A stretch of 64,000 bases of DNA. Source: Halieaceae bacterium UBA5085. GTDB taxonomy: Bacteria; Pseudomonadota; Gammaproteobacteria; Pseudomonadales; Halieaceae. The position numbers and the translations under genes were made by a program. Shown piece by piece: positions 8,163 through 17,125 of the stretch. The stretch covers positions 115,870 through 179,869 of the forward strand of contig DIAF01000020.1 in NCBI GenBank assembly GCA_002414665.1, in the 5' to 3' direction. A model generated the notes under the pieces. It was not told the DNA's origin and made no database searches. It saw only the letters and a list, made by a program, of their open reading frames with translations. The number at the start of each line of letters is the position of its first letter. Position 1 is the first letter of the stretch.

Positions 8163-9623
8163 TCAGATCTTGATGCAGACGTTTTGCAGTTCCGTATAAA
8201 ACTCGAGGGAGTGTTCACCGCCTTCTCGCCCGATTCCTGACTCTTTGGTGCCGCCAAACGCAGTCCGTAGATCACGCAGGAACCAGCTATTTACCCAGGC
8301 GATGCCGCAATCTATTGCCGTAGACACTCGCAGAGCTCGCGACACATTCTCCGTCCAGACTGCCGCAGCCAATCCGTAGGCGGTGTCGTTTGCCAGCGTG
8401 ATGGCCTCCTCCTCTGTATCAAAAGGACGAATGTGACAGCATGGCCCGAAGATCTCTTCGCGAACGACTCGTGAATCGTCCGGGAGTCCCGTCCAGATCG
8501 TAGGCTGGACCCAGGCGCCGCCCGCCAGCTCTGGCGGCATTTCGGGTACGCCGCCGCCCAGCACTACTTGAGCGCCTTCTTCAACGGCTAATTGGTAGTA
8601 CGACAGGACTTTCTGCTGGTGCTCATGGGAAACAAGCGGGCCCATATCGGTGCGCGGATCGTCGGGCAAACCCAGGGTAAAATCAGCAGCAGCGCGCGCG
8701 AGTCTCGCGACAAACTCGTCGAAGATAGGACGTTCGACGTACACGCGCTCCGTGCCAAGGCAAACCTGACCGCAATTGGCGAACACGGAACGCAAGGTGC
8801 CCTCGATCGCCTTGTCCATATCACAGTCAGCGAAAACCAGCGCCGGATTCTTGCCACCGCACTCTATCGAGACATCCCGCAAGCCCTTGGCAGCTGCGCG
8901 CGCGATCACTTCACCCGTTCGTGTTTCGCCCGTGAAAGTAATGGCATCGACACCTTTGTGCTCTGTCAGGAACGCACCGGCCGAGTCAGGCCCGAAACCG
9001 TTCACCACGTTAAACACACCGGGAGGCACCCCCGCCTCATTCATCACCTCACCCAGCAGAGATGTTGTTGTCGGCGTTTCCTCCGAGGGCTTGACCACCA
9101 CTGTGTTGCCGCATGCCAGCGCAGGACCCACCTTCCAGGTCATCAGCAACAAAGGTAGATTCCATGGGCTGATCACCACAATTACGCCCTTGCGTTTGCG
9201 AACCGCGATGTTAAATGCGCCTTTACCATCAGGCGTCGCCGTCTGGAACGCCTCCGTGGCGAAGTTTTTCACGGCGTCAGCAAACACACGGAAGTTGGCA
9301 GCACCACGAGGTATATCAATATGGCTGGCGATACCGTAAGGCTTGCCGGTGTCTGCACATTCGGCAGCGAGAAACTCGTCGAAACGCGCGTCGATGCCAT
9401 CAGCCACCTTGTGCAGAATGGCACCACGCTCGGACTCACTCATCTTCCCCCAGGGTCCGTCGAGCGCATCACGCGCTGCCTTCACCGCTGCATCCACGTC
9501 CTCTCTTGTGGCTTCGTGCACCTTGGCGAAGAGGGACCCGGTACAGGGATTCAACTTGTCGAATGTCTTGCCCGCGGAAGAGGCGCGGTACTCCCCATTG
9601 ATAAAGTTCTTCACTTCACGCAT
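8163..9623 (-). CDS. dmpC: 2-hydroxymuconic semialdehyde dehydrogenase
   Basis: 486 residues from ATG 9623 (MREVKNFINGEY), the start that matches DmpC/XylG; the frame is open to an ATG at 9659 adding 12 residues. Aldehyde dehydrogenase landmarks are present: SPWNLPLLLMTWK, KPSEETP, FTGETRTG, ECGGKNPALVF with the catalytic Glu, and NCGQVCLGTERVYV with the nucleophile Cys. It oxidises 2-hydroxymuconic semialdehyde to 2-hydroxymuconate with NAD+, opening the 4-oxalocrotonate branch. The next step, tautomerisation by DmpI, is not encoded in the window. It is directly downstream of the first catechol 2,3-dioxygenase gene and is probably translated from the same mRNA. Confidence 0.93.
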   Translation of the reverse strand: MREVKNFINGEYRASSAGKTFDKLNPCTGSLFAKVHEATREDVDAAVKAARDALDGPWGKMSESERGAILHKVADGIDARFDEFLAAECADTGKPYGIASHIDIPRGAANFRVFADAVKNFATEAFQTATPDGKGAFNIAVRKRKGVIVVISPWNLPLLLMTWKVGPALACGNTVVVKPSEETPTTTSLLGEVMNEAGVPPGVFNVVNGFGPDSAGAFLTEHKGVDAITFTGETRTGEVIARAAAKGLRDVSIECGGKNPALVFADCDMDKAIEGTLRSVFANCGQVCLGTERVYVERPIFDEFVARLARAAADFTLGLPDDPRTDMGPLVSHEHQQKVLSYYQLAVEEGAQVVLGGGVPEMPPELAGGAWVQPTIWTGLPDDSRVVREEIFGPCCHIRPFDTEEEAITLANDTAYGLAAAVWTENVSRALRVSTAIDCGIAWVNSWFLRDLRTAFGGTKESGIGREGGEHSLEFYTELQNVCIKI

Positions 9624-9661
9624 TGCATACTCTACTTGTTCGGCTGGATTAACGCGCATGA

Positions 9662-10591
9662 TCAGGTCACCACACCCAGAAAGTTTTCGTTCAACTGGCG
9701 GTCGTGGTAGAAAATCGCTTTGCCGAGTTTGTCCGCATCCCAGGTGGTAACCGGATGATCGGGATAGGTGTAGTCACCACCGGCAAAGACTTCTGTGCGG
9801 TTGCCTGAAGGATCGAAGAAATAGATGGTCTGTCCGTGGGTCAGACCATGACGCGTGGGGCCGATATCCAGCGGTATATCATGCATCGAGATAATGTCAG
9901 CGGCCCGCAGCACGTCCTGCCAGGTATCAAGGTAATAGGAGGTGTGGTGTAACTTGCCCTTTTCGGGGTGACGAATGAACGCCACATCGTGCGCTTTGGT
10001 AGAAAGTGTGAGGAATGCGGCGAGCCTGAAGTCATCATTTTCGCGGTCGAGCACCTGCTCTGACAGCTGGAACCCGAGCACAGTCGTCATGAGATCGACC
10101 GTGCCATCCAGATCATCTCCGTAGAGCAACGCATGGTCAAAGCGTGTTGCCCGCATTCCCTTAAGGTCTTCGGGCCAGGCTTCGGGGTTGTGCTCACCCA
10201 CGCCCCACTTGCCCGTCTGCTCCTTTTCGGCAAAGAGCTCCAGATGGTGCCCGGTGGGAACCTGAAAGCGGATCCGTTCACCGCAGCCATCCAACTCGCC
10301 GGCGGGGATGGTCTCGACGTGACACCCGTAATTGATCAGGTCCTGCTTTCGTGCCTGGAGCGTCTCTGCGTCCAGAACCTTGAAGCCCATAAAATCCATG
10401 CCGGCTTCTTCGGCGGGACGCAGCACGACCGACCAGGCATCAACCTCTGTCCAACCCTTCAGGTAAACGCGGCCTTGCCCGTCGCGGTGGACTTCGATCA
10501 GGCCGATACGGTCTCGGTAATGAGCAACAGCTTCTTCTACATCCAGAACCCTGAGCTGAACATGCCCTGGGCGCATAACCCCTTTTCTCAT
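9662..10591 (-). CDS. dmpB: Catechol 2,3-dioxygenase (extradiol), copy 1
   Basis: 309 residues, starting [15 protein letters not shown] exactly as in XylE/DmpB. Two vicinal-oxygen-chelate domains are present. The Fe(II) ligands expected from XylE (H153, H214, E265) appear as H153, H216 and E267, and the second-sphere residues as H201, H248 and Y257 (a uniform +2 shift after residue 153). It cleaves catechol to 2-hydroxymuconic semialdehyde. A good AGGAG site precedes ATG 10591. It is the first gene of the second catabolic operon and is about 77% identical, without gaps, to copy 2 at 12573-13502 (hand count). Its promoter region faces the gntR gene. Confidence 0.95.
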   Translation of the reverse strand: MRKGVMRPGHVQLRVLDVEEAVAHYRDRIGLIEVHRDGQGRVYLKGWTEVDAWSVVLRPAEEAGMDFMGFKVLDAETLQARKQDLINYGCHVETIPAGELDGCGERIRFQVPTGHHLELFAEKEQTGKWGVGEHNPEAWPEDLKGMRATRFDHALLYGDDLDGTVDLMTTVLGFQLSEQVLDRENDDFRLAAFLTLSTKAHDVAFIRHPEKGKLHHTSYYLDTWQDVLRAADIISMHDIPLDIGPTRHGLTHGQTIYFFDPSGNRTEVFAGGDYTYPDHPVTTWDADKLGKAIFYHDRQLNENFLGVVT

Positions 10592-10664
10592 GACTTTATT
10601 CTCCTTATTGGCGTAACCCGACTAGGGAAGCACGGCTTCATTTTTGGAGTAGATTTTCACGATA

Positions 10665-10701
10665 ATCGATATTTTATCGATATACAACTTTTTATCGATA
10701 T
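10665..10701. promoter_or_regulatory. Triple ATCGATAT box, candidate operator between catechol dioxygenase and gntR
   Basis: Three exact copies of ATCGATAT lie at 10665-10672, 10676-10683 and 10694-10701 in the AT-rich divergent intergenic region. Each contains the palindrome ATCGAT. The array abuts the candidate -35 of gntR. On the minus strand it overlaps a possible dioxygenase promoter (TTGTAT, 17 bp, TATCGT). A GntR/FCD regulator binding here to control both itself and the operon is inference; the sequence does not match a textbook FadR-type site. Confidence 0.5.
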
Positions 10702-10702
10702 T

Positions 10703-10731
10703 TTAATGTTATTTATTTATGTCTTTATAAT
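10703..10731 (+). promoter_or_regulatory. Candidate sigma-70 promoter of the gntR gene
   Basis: TTAATG (10703-10708), a 17-bp spacer and a perfect TATAAT (10726-10731). It points towards the GntR start at 10848, leaving a leader of roughly 110 nt. The -35 match is only partial, but its position next to the triple box supports regulated transcription. Confidence 0.5.
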
Positions 10732-10847
10732 ATCTGTTTGTTCTGACAATGCAGATGGAATTTCGATAACGTTCCACGTATTCTCAACGTTGGAATCACT
10801 GGGTTTTAGGCGTTACATTCGACACACGAGTACTGGAAAATGGCGTC

Positions 10848-11540
10848 ATGGAAGTAAAAACACTCACCGACCAGGCCTACAGGCAATTGCGGAAGGACAT
10901 CGTTCAAGGCCACTTCGGGCCCGGCGACAAACTGGGCATTGATCTACTGAAACGTACCTATAACGTTGGCGCCACCCCGCTGCGGGAAGCACTCTATCGG
11001 CTAAGTTCGGACGGGTTTGTCGAAGTGCGCGGACAAAGAGGTTTCCGCGTTTCTGAAATGTCCTCGGACGAACTTGAGGAGATCACGGACTTGCGCGTCA
11101 TTCTGGAAGGGATGGCACTAAGCCAGAGCGTCGAAAACAGCGATGACGCCTGGGAATCGCGCGTTGTTGCCGCGTTTCATCACCTCACCAAAGCTGAGAT
11201 GCAGAAGGAGCCAGATCTACAGGAGTGGGAGGTACGCAATCGGGAGTTTCACCTTGCGCTGGTATCGTGCTGCCATTCACCATGGCTGATGCGTTTTCAT
11301 GAGATTCTTTACGACCAGCACAAACGGTATCGCAACCTCGCCCGTATCGACCGGAAATCGCGACGCAACGTAAGCGACGAGCACATGGCAATTTGCAATG
11401 CCGCATTAGCCAAGGACATCCCAGCATTGTGCGCCGCGAACGAACAGCACATTCGCCGGACGGCAGAAATCACGCGGAAACGGCTCATGAACAACTTGGG
11501 CGCGGCAATGACCAGCGCCTCAATCCAAAAGACTCAGTGA
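10848..11540 (+). CDS. GntR family transcriptional regulator, FadR subfamily (FCD domain)
   Basis: 230 residues. A winged helix-turn-helix occupies about residues 6-70, with the GntR signature YNVGATPLREALYRLSSDGFVEV. The C-terminal all-helical FCD domain (about 80-215) carries the metal/ligand-pocket histidines in REFHLAL, DEHMAI and EQHIRR. FCD regulators are usually ligand-relieved repressors of catabolic genes, binding carboxylic acids. It is divergent from the catechol dioxygenase operon and convergent with the hydrolase gene, so it sits between the two meta-cleavage operons. The likely target is the divergent operon through the ATCGATAT boxes. The ligand is unknown; a meta-cleavage intermediate is a reasonable guess. 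Confidence 0.88.
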   Translation: MEVKTLTDQAYRQLRKDIVQGHFGPGDKLGIDLLKRTYNVGATPLREALYRLSSDGFVEVRGQRGFRVSEMSSDELEEITDLRVILEGMALSQSVENSDDAWESRVVAAFHHLTKAEMQKEPDLQEWEVRNREFHLALVSCCHSPWLMRFHEILYDQHKRYRNLARIDRKSRRNVSDEHMAICNAALAKDIPALCAANEQHIRRTAEITRKRLMNNLGAAMTSASIQKTQ

Positions 11541-11551
11541 CTCAGCATCCA

Positions 11552-12382
11552 TCACTCACTGAAGAAATTCGTCACAAGTGTGGAAAACGCGCTAGCGTGC
11601 TCGATTTGCGTCCAATGCCCACAACGCCCAAATACGTGTAGTCGACTGTTGTCTATCCATTGCATCATAGTCAAGGATGTCTTGAGTGGAATCACCTTGT
11701 CGTCTCGCCCATGTATCAAGAGCGTTGGATGCGGTAATGCCCGAACATCACTTTCTTGGTGCGCCATCGCATCTACCCATCGCTGCCTTGGAGCGGGGAA
11801 CATACGTGAGTAAGCTTCGTGAATACCTGGTCGAATGCTCGCCTCGTAACGCAGCTGCGCCAAGTCATCCCCCACCAGAGACTGGTCATACGCGAAAGTA
11901 CGCATAATGCTGCGCATATTGTCAACGGATGGTTCGTAACCCCAGACAGCGTCAAGACCCTCTGTAAGCTGAAAAGGAACACCAACACTACCCATAAGCA
12001 CCAGTTTTGACACGCGATCTGGACAGGCAATCCCCAGCGCAAGTGCCATTGAGCCACCGAACGAATTGCCAACGACATGGACCCTGTCAATTTCCAAGGC
12101 ATCCATGAACCTGATGATCTGCTCCAGCCAGGACTCTCGCGAGTACACCATTTCGCTTGGACAAATACTGTAACCGAAACCGGCTAAATCGGGAGCCAGC
12201 ACTCGGAACTTGGTCTTCAGTGATTGAATCGTAAGTCGCCAGTTAGCCCACGCACTCACCCCTGGCCCTGACCCGTGCAGCAACAAAACAGGATCGCCGC
12301 TACCCATATCATGGTAGTTGGTCAGTACAGCGCCCGTTTGGATCGATACCCCAACTTCGGGGTTCCCTTCAGATGCACGCAT
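11552..12382 (-). CDS. dmpD: 2-hydroxymuconic semialdehyde hydrolase-type alpha/beta hydrolase
   Basis: 276 residues from ATG 12382, chosen for its strong GGGAGG Shine-Dalgarno sequence; the frame stays open 29 codons further upstream. It shows the oxyanion-hole motif LLLHGSGPGVSAWANWR, nucleophile elbow GNSFGGS, acid Asp in LLIHGRDDKVIP and catalytic His in GRCGHWTQIEH, matching DmpD/XylF/TodF C-C bond hydrolases. Such enzymes hydrolyse 2-hydroxymuconic semialdehyde or its alkyl/ketone analogues to 2-hydroxypenta-2,4-dienoate plus a carboxylic acid. It is separated from the upstream dioxygenase by 190 bp, longer than other gaps in the operon, so an extra promoter is possible. It is the last gene, converging on gntR. 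Confidence 0.88.
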   Translation of the reverse strand: MRASEGNPEVGVSIQTGAVLTNYHDMGSGDPVLLLHGSGPGVSAWANWRLTIQSLKTKFRVLAPDLAGFGYSICPSEMVYSRESWLEQIIRFMDALEIDRVHVVGNSFGGSMALALGIACPDRVSKLVLMGSVGVPFQLTEGLDAVWGYEPSVDNMRSIMRTFAYDQSLVGDDLAQLRYEASIRPGIHEAYSRMFPAPRQRWVDAMAHQESDVRALPHPTLLIHGRDDKVIPLKTSLTMMQWIDNSRLHVFGRCGHWTQIEHASAFSTLVTNFFSE

Positions 12383-12572
12383 GGTGCCTCCCAAATGTTT
12401 ATAGATGGACGAGAGTATTTGAACGGAAGTTTTACTGAGCAGCCGGCGCGATGCACCGGACAAACTCACCTCTCCGTAGTAGATGTATTACAGCGATTCC
12501 TGCAATGACGGCTGCGGTCGGACCCGACCCTGCGCGCACAGAAACTCAGCTGACCGCACCGCTAGCTGGCTC

Positions 12573-13502
12573 TCAAGTTACGACATTCAGGAAGTTCTCA
12601 TTCAACTCTCGATCATGATAGAAAATTGCCTTGCCCAACTGGTGTGCATCCCAGATTACTACTGGATGATCCGGGTACGTATAATCACCCCCCGTAAACA
12701 CCTCGTTCCGATTACCAGAGGGATCAAAGAAGTAGATAGTTTGCCCGTGCGTGAGCCCGTGACGCGTGGGACCAATATCAAGGGCAATATCGTGCATGGA
12801 AATGAGATCGGCAGCCCGCAATACATCGCCCCAGGTATCCAGATAGAAGGACGCGTGGTGAAACTTGCCCTTAGCTGGATAGCGCACAAGCGCAACGTCA
12901 TGAGCCTTCATAGAGCAAGCAAGGAAGGACGCAACGCACAGTTCACCTGCCTCCCTGTCAACAACCTGCTCTGATACTTGAAAACCTAGTACGCTCTGCA
13001 GCAGCTCCGCGGTACCATCGATATCATCCCCGTACAGCAGGCAGTGATCAAAGCGGTTGGCGCGCATACCCTTCAGGTCCTCGGGCCAGGCTTCGGGATT
13101 ATTCTCACTGACACCCCACTTGCCAGTCTGCTCCTTCTCTGCATAAAGCTCGAAATAGTGGCCCGTTGGAGAATCAAAACGAACACGCTCACCGCAACCA
13201 TCAAGTTCGCCAGCCGGAATGACTTCAACCTGACAGCCATACCGCAATAAATCCTGTTTTCGCTGTTCCAGGACTTCGCTGCTGACAACCTTGAAGCCCA
13301 TGAAATCCATGCCGGGTTCATCCGCCTCACGCAACACAACGGAGAAGCGGTCGACCTCAGTCCAGCCCTTTAAATACGCACGACCCTGCGCGTCTCTACC
13401 AACGTCGATCAATCCCAGACGATCGCGATAATGAATAACCGCCTCCTCAATATCCATAACCCGGATCTGTACATGGCCAGGACGCATTACACCTTTTCTC
13501 AT
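12573..13502 (-). CDS. dmpB: Catechol 2,3-dioxygenase (extradiol), copy 2, in the phenol operon
   Basis: 309 residues, colinear with copy 1. All metal and active-site residues are retained (H153, H216, E267; H201, H248, Y257). About 70 substitutions separate the copies by hand count, clustering around residues 160-210 near the second-domain ligands. That is consistent with a different substrate preference, such as alkylcatechols, but this is not shown. Its ATG overlaps the stop of the ferredoxin gene by one base (TAATG), implying translational coupling. The pairing with an XylT-like ferredoxin mirrors dmpQ-dmpB and xylT-xylE. Confidence 0.95.
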   Translation of the reverse strand: MRKGVMRPGHVQIRVMDIEEAVIHYRDRLGLIDVGRDAQGRAYLKGWTEVDRFSVVLREADEPGMDFMGFKVVSSEVLEQRKQDLLRYGCQVEVIPAGELDGCGERVRFDSPTGHYFELYAEKEQTGKWGVSENNPEAWPEDLKGMRANRFDHCLLYGDDIDGTAELLQSVLGFQVSEQVVDREAGELCVASFLACSMKAHDVALVRYPAKGKFHHASFYLDTWGDVLRAADLISMHDIALDIGPTRHGLTHGQTIYFFDPSGNRNEVFTGGDYTYPDHPVVIWDAHQLGKAIFYHDRELNENFLNVVT

Positions 13503-13837
13503 TAGAGAGACTCCCGTTCACTATGATTGTTATCGTTTTCTGCAGATGACAAAAGCTCTATACAAAGATCACTGCGTGGGTACACCCTGCAGGCCAGCGC
13601 GACACCCTCGGCCTGTTCCTGATCCGAAACATGCTTTCGACTCATTTTTTTTGTCTCGAACTCTCCGGAGAGGATACGTATCCGACAGACACCGCAACCC
13701 CCGCCCCGGCAACCCACCGGAATCAATTTCAGCAGAGGAACACCGACCTGAAAGGTCTGCATTCCCTCAAGGAGGTTTTGCTGTTCACCGCAGTGAAAGC
13801 TACTCCCTTCATCACCAAGACTGACTGAAAACTTCAT
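13502..13837 (-). CDS. dmpQ: XylT/DmpQ-type [2Fe-2S] ferredoxin
   Basis: 111 residues. A plant-type 2Fe-2S signature is seen in [18 protein letters not shown], with the fourth Cys in ALACRVYP. The downstream MSRKHV segment is typical of XylT. XylT reduces the oxidised, inactivated iron of catechol 2,3-dioxygenase and so protects it from suicide inactivation by substituted catechols. The gene is 9 bp after dmpP and overlaps the dioxygenase start by one base, which fits that partnership. The only similar gene in the window is the reductase N-terminus of dmpP. Copy 1 of the dioxygenase has no such partner nearby. Confidence 0.9.
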   Translation of the reverse strand: MKFSVSLGDEGSSFHCGEQQNLLEGMQTFQVGVPLLKLIPVGCRGGGCGVCRIRILSGEFETKKMSRKHVSDQEQAEGVALACRVYPRSDLCIELLSSAENDNNHSERESL

Positions 13838-13846
13838 TGCCCCTCA

Positions 13847-14905
13847 CTAAATCTTTTTAAACAGGGCGCTCTTGGTGGCACCCTCCGCTCCGTCAGCAGC
13901 GGTGAGAAACCTTTCCATGTAGATATCACGCTCGAAGAGTCGACCGTGCATCAAAGCCGTAATGGCCGCGTCGATCATCGGAGGTGGTCCGCACAGGTAG
14001 GCCTTGTGACCGGCAAACTGACCTCCAAAGTGAGCAATCGCCGCTTCATGAACATATCCACGAAATCCCTCCCACGCGTCCTCGGGTAAGGGATTATCCA
14101 GTGCAGGCACATAGGTGAAGTTTTCATGGTTTTGCGCCAGACCTTCAAACAGCTCTCTGTTGTAGAGTTCAGACAAATTGCGCGCACCCTGCAGCAGGGT
14201 GATTTGGCGTGTATCACCGTGCTCGAGGAGATCCAACACCATAGACTGGGGGCTGGATAGCCCAGACCCTCCGGCGATGAAGATAAGATCCTCGGGAGCC
14301 GACTTGCGTGTAAAGAATTGTCCGTACGGCCCGGATACAGACAGCGTGTCACCCACCTGTAACTGATCGTGTATGTAGCCTGTGCCGGCTCCACCCGGCA
14401 CACGCCGTACATGAAGCTCCAACACAGAATTTTCCGAGGGCTTGTTGGCTATCGAAAAGGCCCTGGCCCCCTCCACCCCCGGCATGTGCAGATTGATGTA
14501 CTGCCCTGCCTGGAACTGTATCGGTCGACTCAGCTCGAACGTCACGCCCTTGATAGTGGGGGAAAGGTCATCAATCGCGACCACGGTTCCCTCAAAGTCT
14601 TCGACCGGATAACCCAGAAAATCCGGGTCAACATCAATGTCCGCTTCGATGACCATATCGCTCTCTGGAATCGCACAGCAAGCGAGAACTTTGCCCTCAT
14701 CACGCTCCATATCCATTAGCGCGAATGGCGAAGCATCACCTATGTCGACATCGCCTTCCAATACCTGCACCTTGCAGGTACCGCAGGTGCCGTGGCCGCA
14801 GGCAAAAGGCAGCCACACGCCTTGCCGCAAGCTGGCATCGAGTATGGTCTGCCCCTCTTCAACATCCACCACGTCGCCGGTGGGTTCTACCGTTACCTGG
14901 TACAT
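13847..14905 (-). CDS. dmpP: Phenol hydroxylase reductase component
   Basis: 352 residues, the expected length for DmpP. The N-terminal plant-type ferredoxin domain has its cluster cysteines at 36, 41, 44 and 76. It is followed by an FAD-binding domain (AFSIANKP region near residue 150) and an NAD-binding domain (FIAGGSGLSSPQSMV; CGPPPMID near the C-terminus). It passes electrons from NADH through FAD and the 2Fe-2S cluster to the diiron hydroxylase. It starts 13 bp after dmpO and is followed 9 bp later by the ferredoxin gene. Confidence 0.95.
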   Translation of the reverse strand: MYQVTVEPTGDVVDVEEGQTILDASLRQGVWLPFACGHGTCGTCKVQVLEGDVDIGDASPFALMDMERDEGKVLACCAIPESDMVIEADIDVDPDFLGYPVEDFEGTVVAIDDLSPTIKGVTFELSRPIQFQAGQYINLHMPGVEGARAFSIANKPSENSVLELHVRRVPGGAGTGYIHDQLQVGDTLSVSGPYGQFFTRKSAPEDLIFIAGGSGLSSPQSMVLDLLEHGDTRQITLLQGARNLSELYNRELFEGLAQNHENFTYVPALDNPLPEDAWEGFRGYVHEAAIAHFGGQFAGHKAYLCGPPPMIDAAITALMHGRLFERDIYMERFLTAADGAEGATKSALFKKI

Positions 14906-14918
14906 AGCACGTCCCTGC

Positions 14919-15281
14919 TCAGCTACCCGAGCCCTTAATACCGTTCAATCCGGGCGTGGCCATGCGTATAATCGATTTATGGTCCACGCCCTGCTCTATC
15001 AGGCTTTTATCGCGGCTCGGTAAAAACGGTGCACCGTTCAGGTGCCACACCACCGCGCTCCAGTCTATTTCAGCGAAATCAGGGTGCTGACTGAAGGCCC
15101 CCGGGATAACTTCATCCTGCAGTTTTGAGAAAGGCGTTTCTGGTGGCAGCGCGAAAGCGACTGGGGAACAGAACATCAGATGGCGGTCCCAACCGACGTA
15201 AACGATCTGGTTCCCATGAAAGTTTTCCAATCTGTCTCGACGCTCGCCAACATAGTCCGGCGTAATTGCTGCTACACTCAT
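14919..15281 (-). CDS. dmpO: Phenol hydroxylase subunit P4 (gamma subunit)
   Basis: 120 residues matching DmpO, with FHGNQIVYVGWDRHLMFCSP, a well-known family segment, and DWSAVVWHLNG. It is the small structural subunit of the (alpha-beta-gamma)2 hydroxylase. It lies between the large subunit and the reductase with gaps of 14 and 13 bp. Confidence 0.93.
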   Translation of the reverse strand: MSVAAITPDYVGERRDRLENFHGNQIVYVGWDRHLMFCSPVAFALPPETPFSKLQDEVIPGAFSQHPDFAEIDWSAVVWHLNGAPFLPSRDKSLIEQGVDHKSIIRMATPGLNGIKGSGS

Positions 15282-15295
15282 TGTATTTCCTCCTC

Positions 15296-16828
15296 TCAGC
15301 TCGCCTGTTTCAACTTGTCTTCAGCCGGCTGCAGGTTGTGCCAGATATTCCAGCGTTCTTCGTCCGGCGAACCGTGGAAGTCCATGTTGTCAACGCCAAG
15401 GTTGATCTTGTAGTAGTTTCCGAGAACGTCTTCCATGGAAGGGCCACCGCAATTGCCCTGATAAATCTGATGCACAGGCAACCAGGCCTGTACATACTTC
15501 TCAGGCTCATGATCAAAAATGTCCTTGCAGCCATCTGAGCAGAAGTTATAGCGCTCGCCGTCGTACTCAGACTGGCGATAGAAGATCGAGGTTGGATCTT
15601 CCATATCGGTGAAACCCATTGGGATCTGGCAGGTCTGGCACAGCATGGGCAGGGTCGGGTTGTAAAAGCGCTCTCCTGCTGCCTCCATTTCCCGCCACTT
15701 CTCGAAACGCGGACGATAGTACTTGTCAAACGTGTTCGGGTATTTCTCTGAAAGCCAATCCATCTCTTTCTCGGTGGGCATCCAAGTGTGGAACGCAGTA
15801 GCATGTCCGTAGTTATAAAACATGCTCCAAACTTGGTGGGAAATGTGCTCTTTTTCGGCAATAGCGGTCTGTGCGTAGTCGGGCATTTCAATGCCGTAGC
15901 GCGCGAGGTCCTTGAACAAAGAACCGCCCGCTTCTTCGAAATAGACCTCCCAAGCCTCCTGCCAGGACATCACCTTATTGGGCAGCATATAGTCCATCAT
16001 CATCGCGACAAGAGACAACATACGTGTCCCACGCCAAAACCATTTGTTAATCCAACGCTGCACGATTGGCAGGTTATCGGGATGCTGCTCCAGTAGAAAC
16101 TTGATGATCTCAAGCCCTAGCGTCATATGCCGCGCCTCGTCAGACTGAGCTGAGAACCCAAATGTCACCGTCGCCATGTCACCGTTATAAGCCGCTCCCG
16201 ACATAAACGGGACGAACAGGAGATTGGTAAGTACGTACTCAAATGAGAAGCCTATTGCAACCATGTACTCGAACGGGCCCGCGGTACGTGCATCGTCAAA
16301 GAATGACTTGGACACCGAGAGATACCATACCCGATCATGCATATGGGAAAAGTCTTGAAAGCCATCAAAGAACTTGTTGTAGTGGCTCATTGCGTGAATT
16401 TGGGTTTGTACGTGGCGCAACTCATCAATAGCTTGCATCTGGCAGGCAACGCGAGCGCCGACACCACCCAGTTGACGCCCCACTTGACCGAATCCCATTG
16501 CCGCTTGATGCTCGCCGGGGGAGATGCCCGTCAAAAACAATTTGATGGCGTTTACATAGCGGGCGTCAGTTACATTCAGCTGACTGTTATTCTGTGAGAA
16601 TGCATCTAAAATCGCGTACAGCTTTTTTTCCTTCTCTGCCTGATATTTCCAGTACGCATCCATCGTCAATCGGAAAGGATCCTCCCACTTGCTCCAATCT
16701 GTGATCTTGATGCCCTCGAACTCTTGCTGAGGAAAAACCTCTTTGTAATCGCGGTAGCTGTATTCCCAGTCCAGATCACGGGTCAACAAGCGGTACTTTT
16801 CCTTCATATTGATTTTGCGATTGCTCAT
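15296..16828 (-). CDS. dmpN: Phenol hydroxylase large (alpha) subunit, diiron oxygenase
   Basis: 510 residues. The carboxylate-bridged diiron ligands of bacterial multicomponent monooxygenases are visible: E106 (GEHQAAM), E136 and H139 (DELRHVQ), E197 (FSFEYVL), E231 and H234 (DEARHMT). A YHS-like C-terminal segment carries paired cysteines (CQTC and FCSDGCKD). It hydroxylates phenol or related arenes to catechols using O2 and electrons from DmpP, with DmpM as effector. Flanking subunits are in the canonical order KLMNOP. Confidence 0.96.
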   Translation of the reverse strand: MSNRKINMKEKYRLLTRDLDWEYSYRDYKEVFPQQEFEGIKITDWSKWEDPFRLTMDAYWKYQAEKEKKLYAILDAFSQNNSQLNVTDARYVNAIKLFLTGISPGEHQAAMGFGQVGRQLGGVGARVACQMQAIDELRHVQTQIHAMSHYNKFFDGFQDFSHMHDRVWYLSVSKSFFDDARTAGPFEYMVAIGFSFEYVLTNLLFVPFMSGAAYNGDMATVTFGFSAQSDEARHMTLGLEIIKFLLEQHPDNLPIVQRWINKWFWRGTRMLSLVAMMMDYMLPNKVMSWQEAWEVYFEEAGGSLFKDLARYGIEMPDYAQTAIAEKEHISHQVWSMFYNYGHATAFHTWMPTEKEMDWLSEKYPNTFDKYYRPRFEKWREMEAAGERFYNPTLPMLCQTCQIPMGFTDMEDPTSIFYRQSEYDGERYNFCSDGCKDIFDHEPEKYVQAWLPVHQIYQGNCGGPSMEDVLGNYYKINLGVDNMDFHGSPDEERWNIWHNLQPAEDKLKQAS

Positions 16829-16840
16829 CTCTGCCTCTCC

Positions 16841-17110
16841 TTATTGTTTCCAGGTCAGGGAAAACTGGTCATCATCTTCGTCAACGTTGCCACCCAGTGT
16901 GATCAGGTTCACGTGCAGTGCGGGTATTTCCCAGTCTCTGCCCATTTTCTCCTCCACTGTCGCCCGGTTGATTACCAAGCGCCCCTCGTTCTCGATCCGA
17001 ATCATCGCCGGTTGATAAATCACCGTTGCGGTCGGATTGTCCTGCTCAATGGCCTCCACTATGTAGTGAGATTCCTCGTTGTCCTGCAGTGCGATAAAGG
17101 CTTTAGACAT
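16841..17110 (-). CDS. dmpM: Phenol hydroxylase effector/coupling protein (MmoB/DmpM family)
   Basis: 89 residues, matching DmpM/MmoB: AFIALQDNEESHYIVEAIEQ at the N-terminus and a central PAMIRIENEGRLVINR. It carries no cofactor; family members bind the hydroxylase and gate O2 activation and product release. It sits between the two large hydroxylase subunit genes with gaps of 15 and 12 bp. Confidence 0.93.
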   Translation of the reverse strand: MSKAFIALQDNEESHYIVEAIEQDNPTATVIYQPAMIRIENEGRLVINRATVEEKMGRDWEIPALHVNLITLGGNVDEDDDQFSLTWKQ

Positions 17111-17125
17111 TCTTCCGCTACTCCC

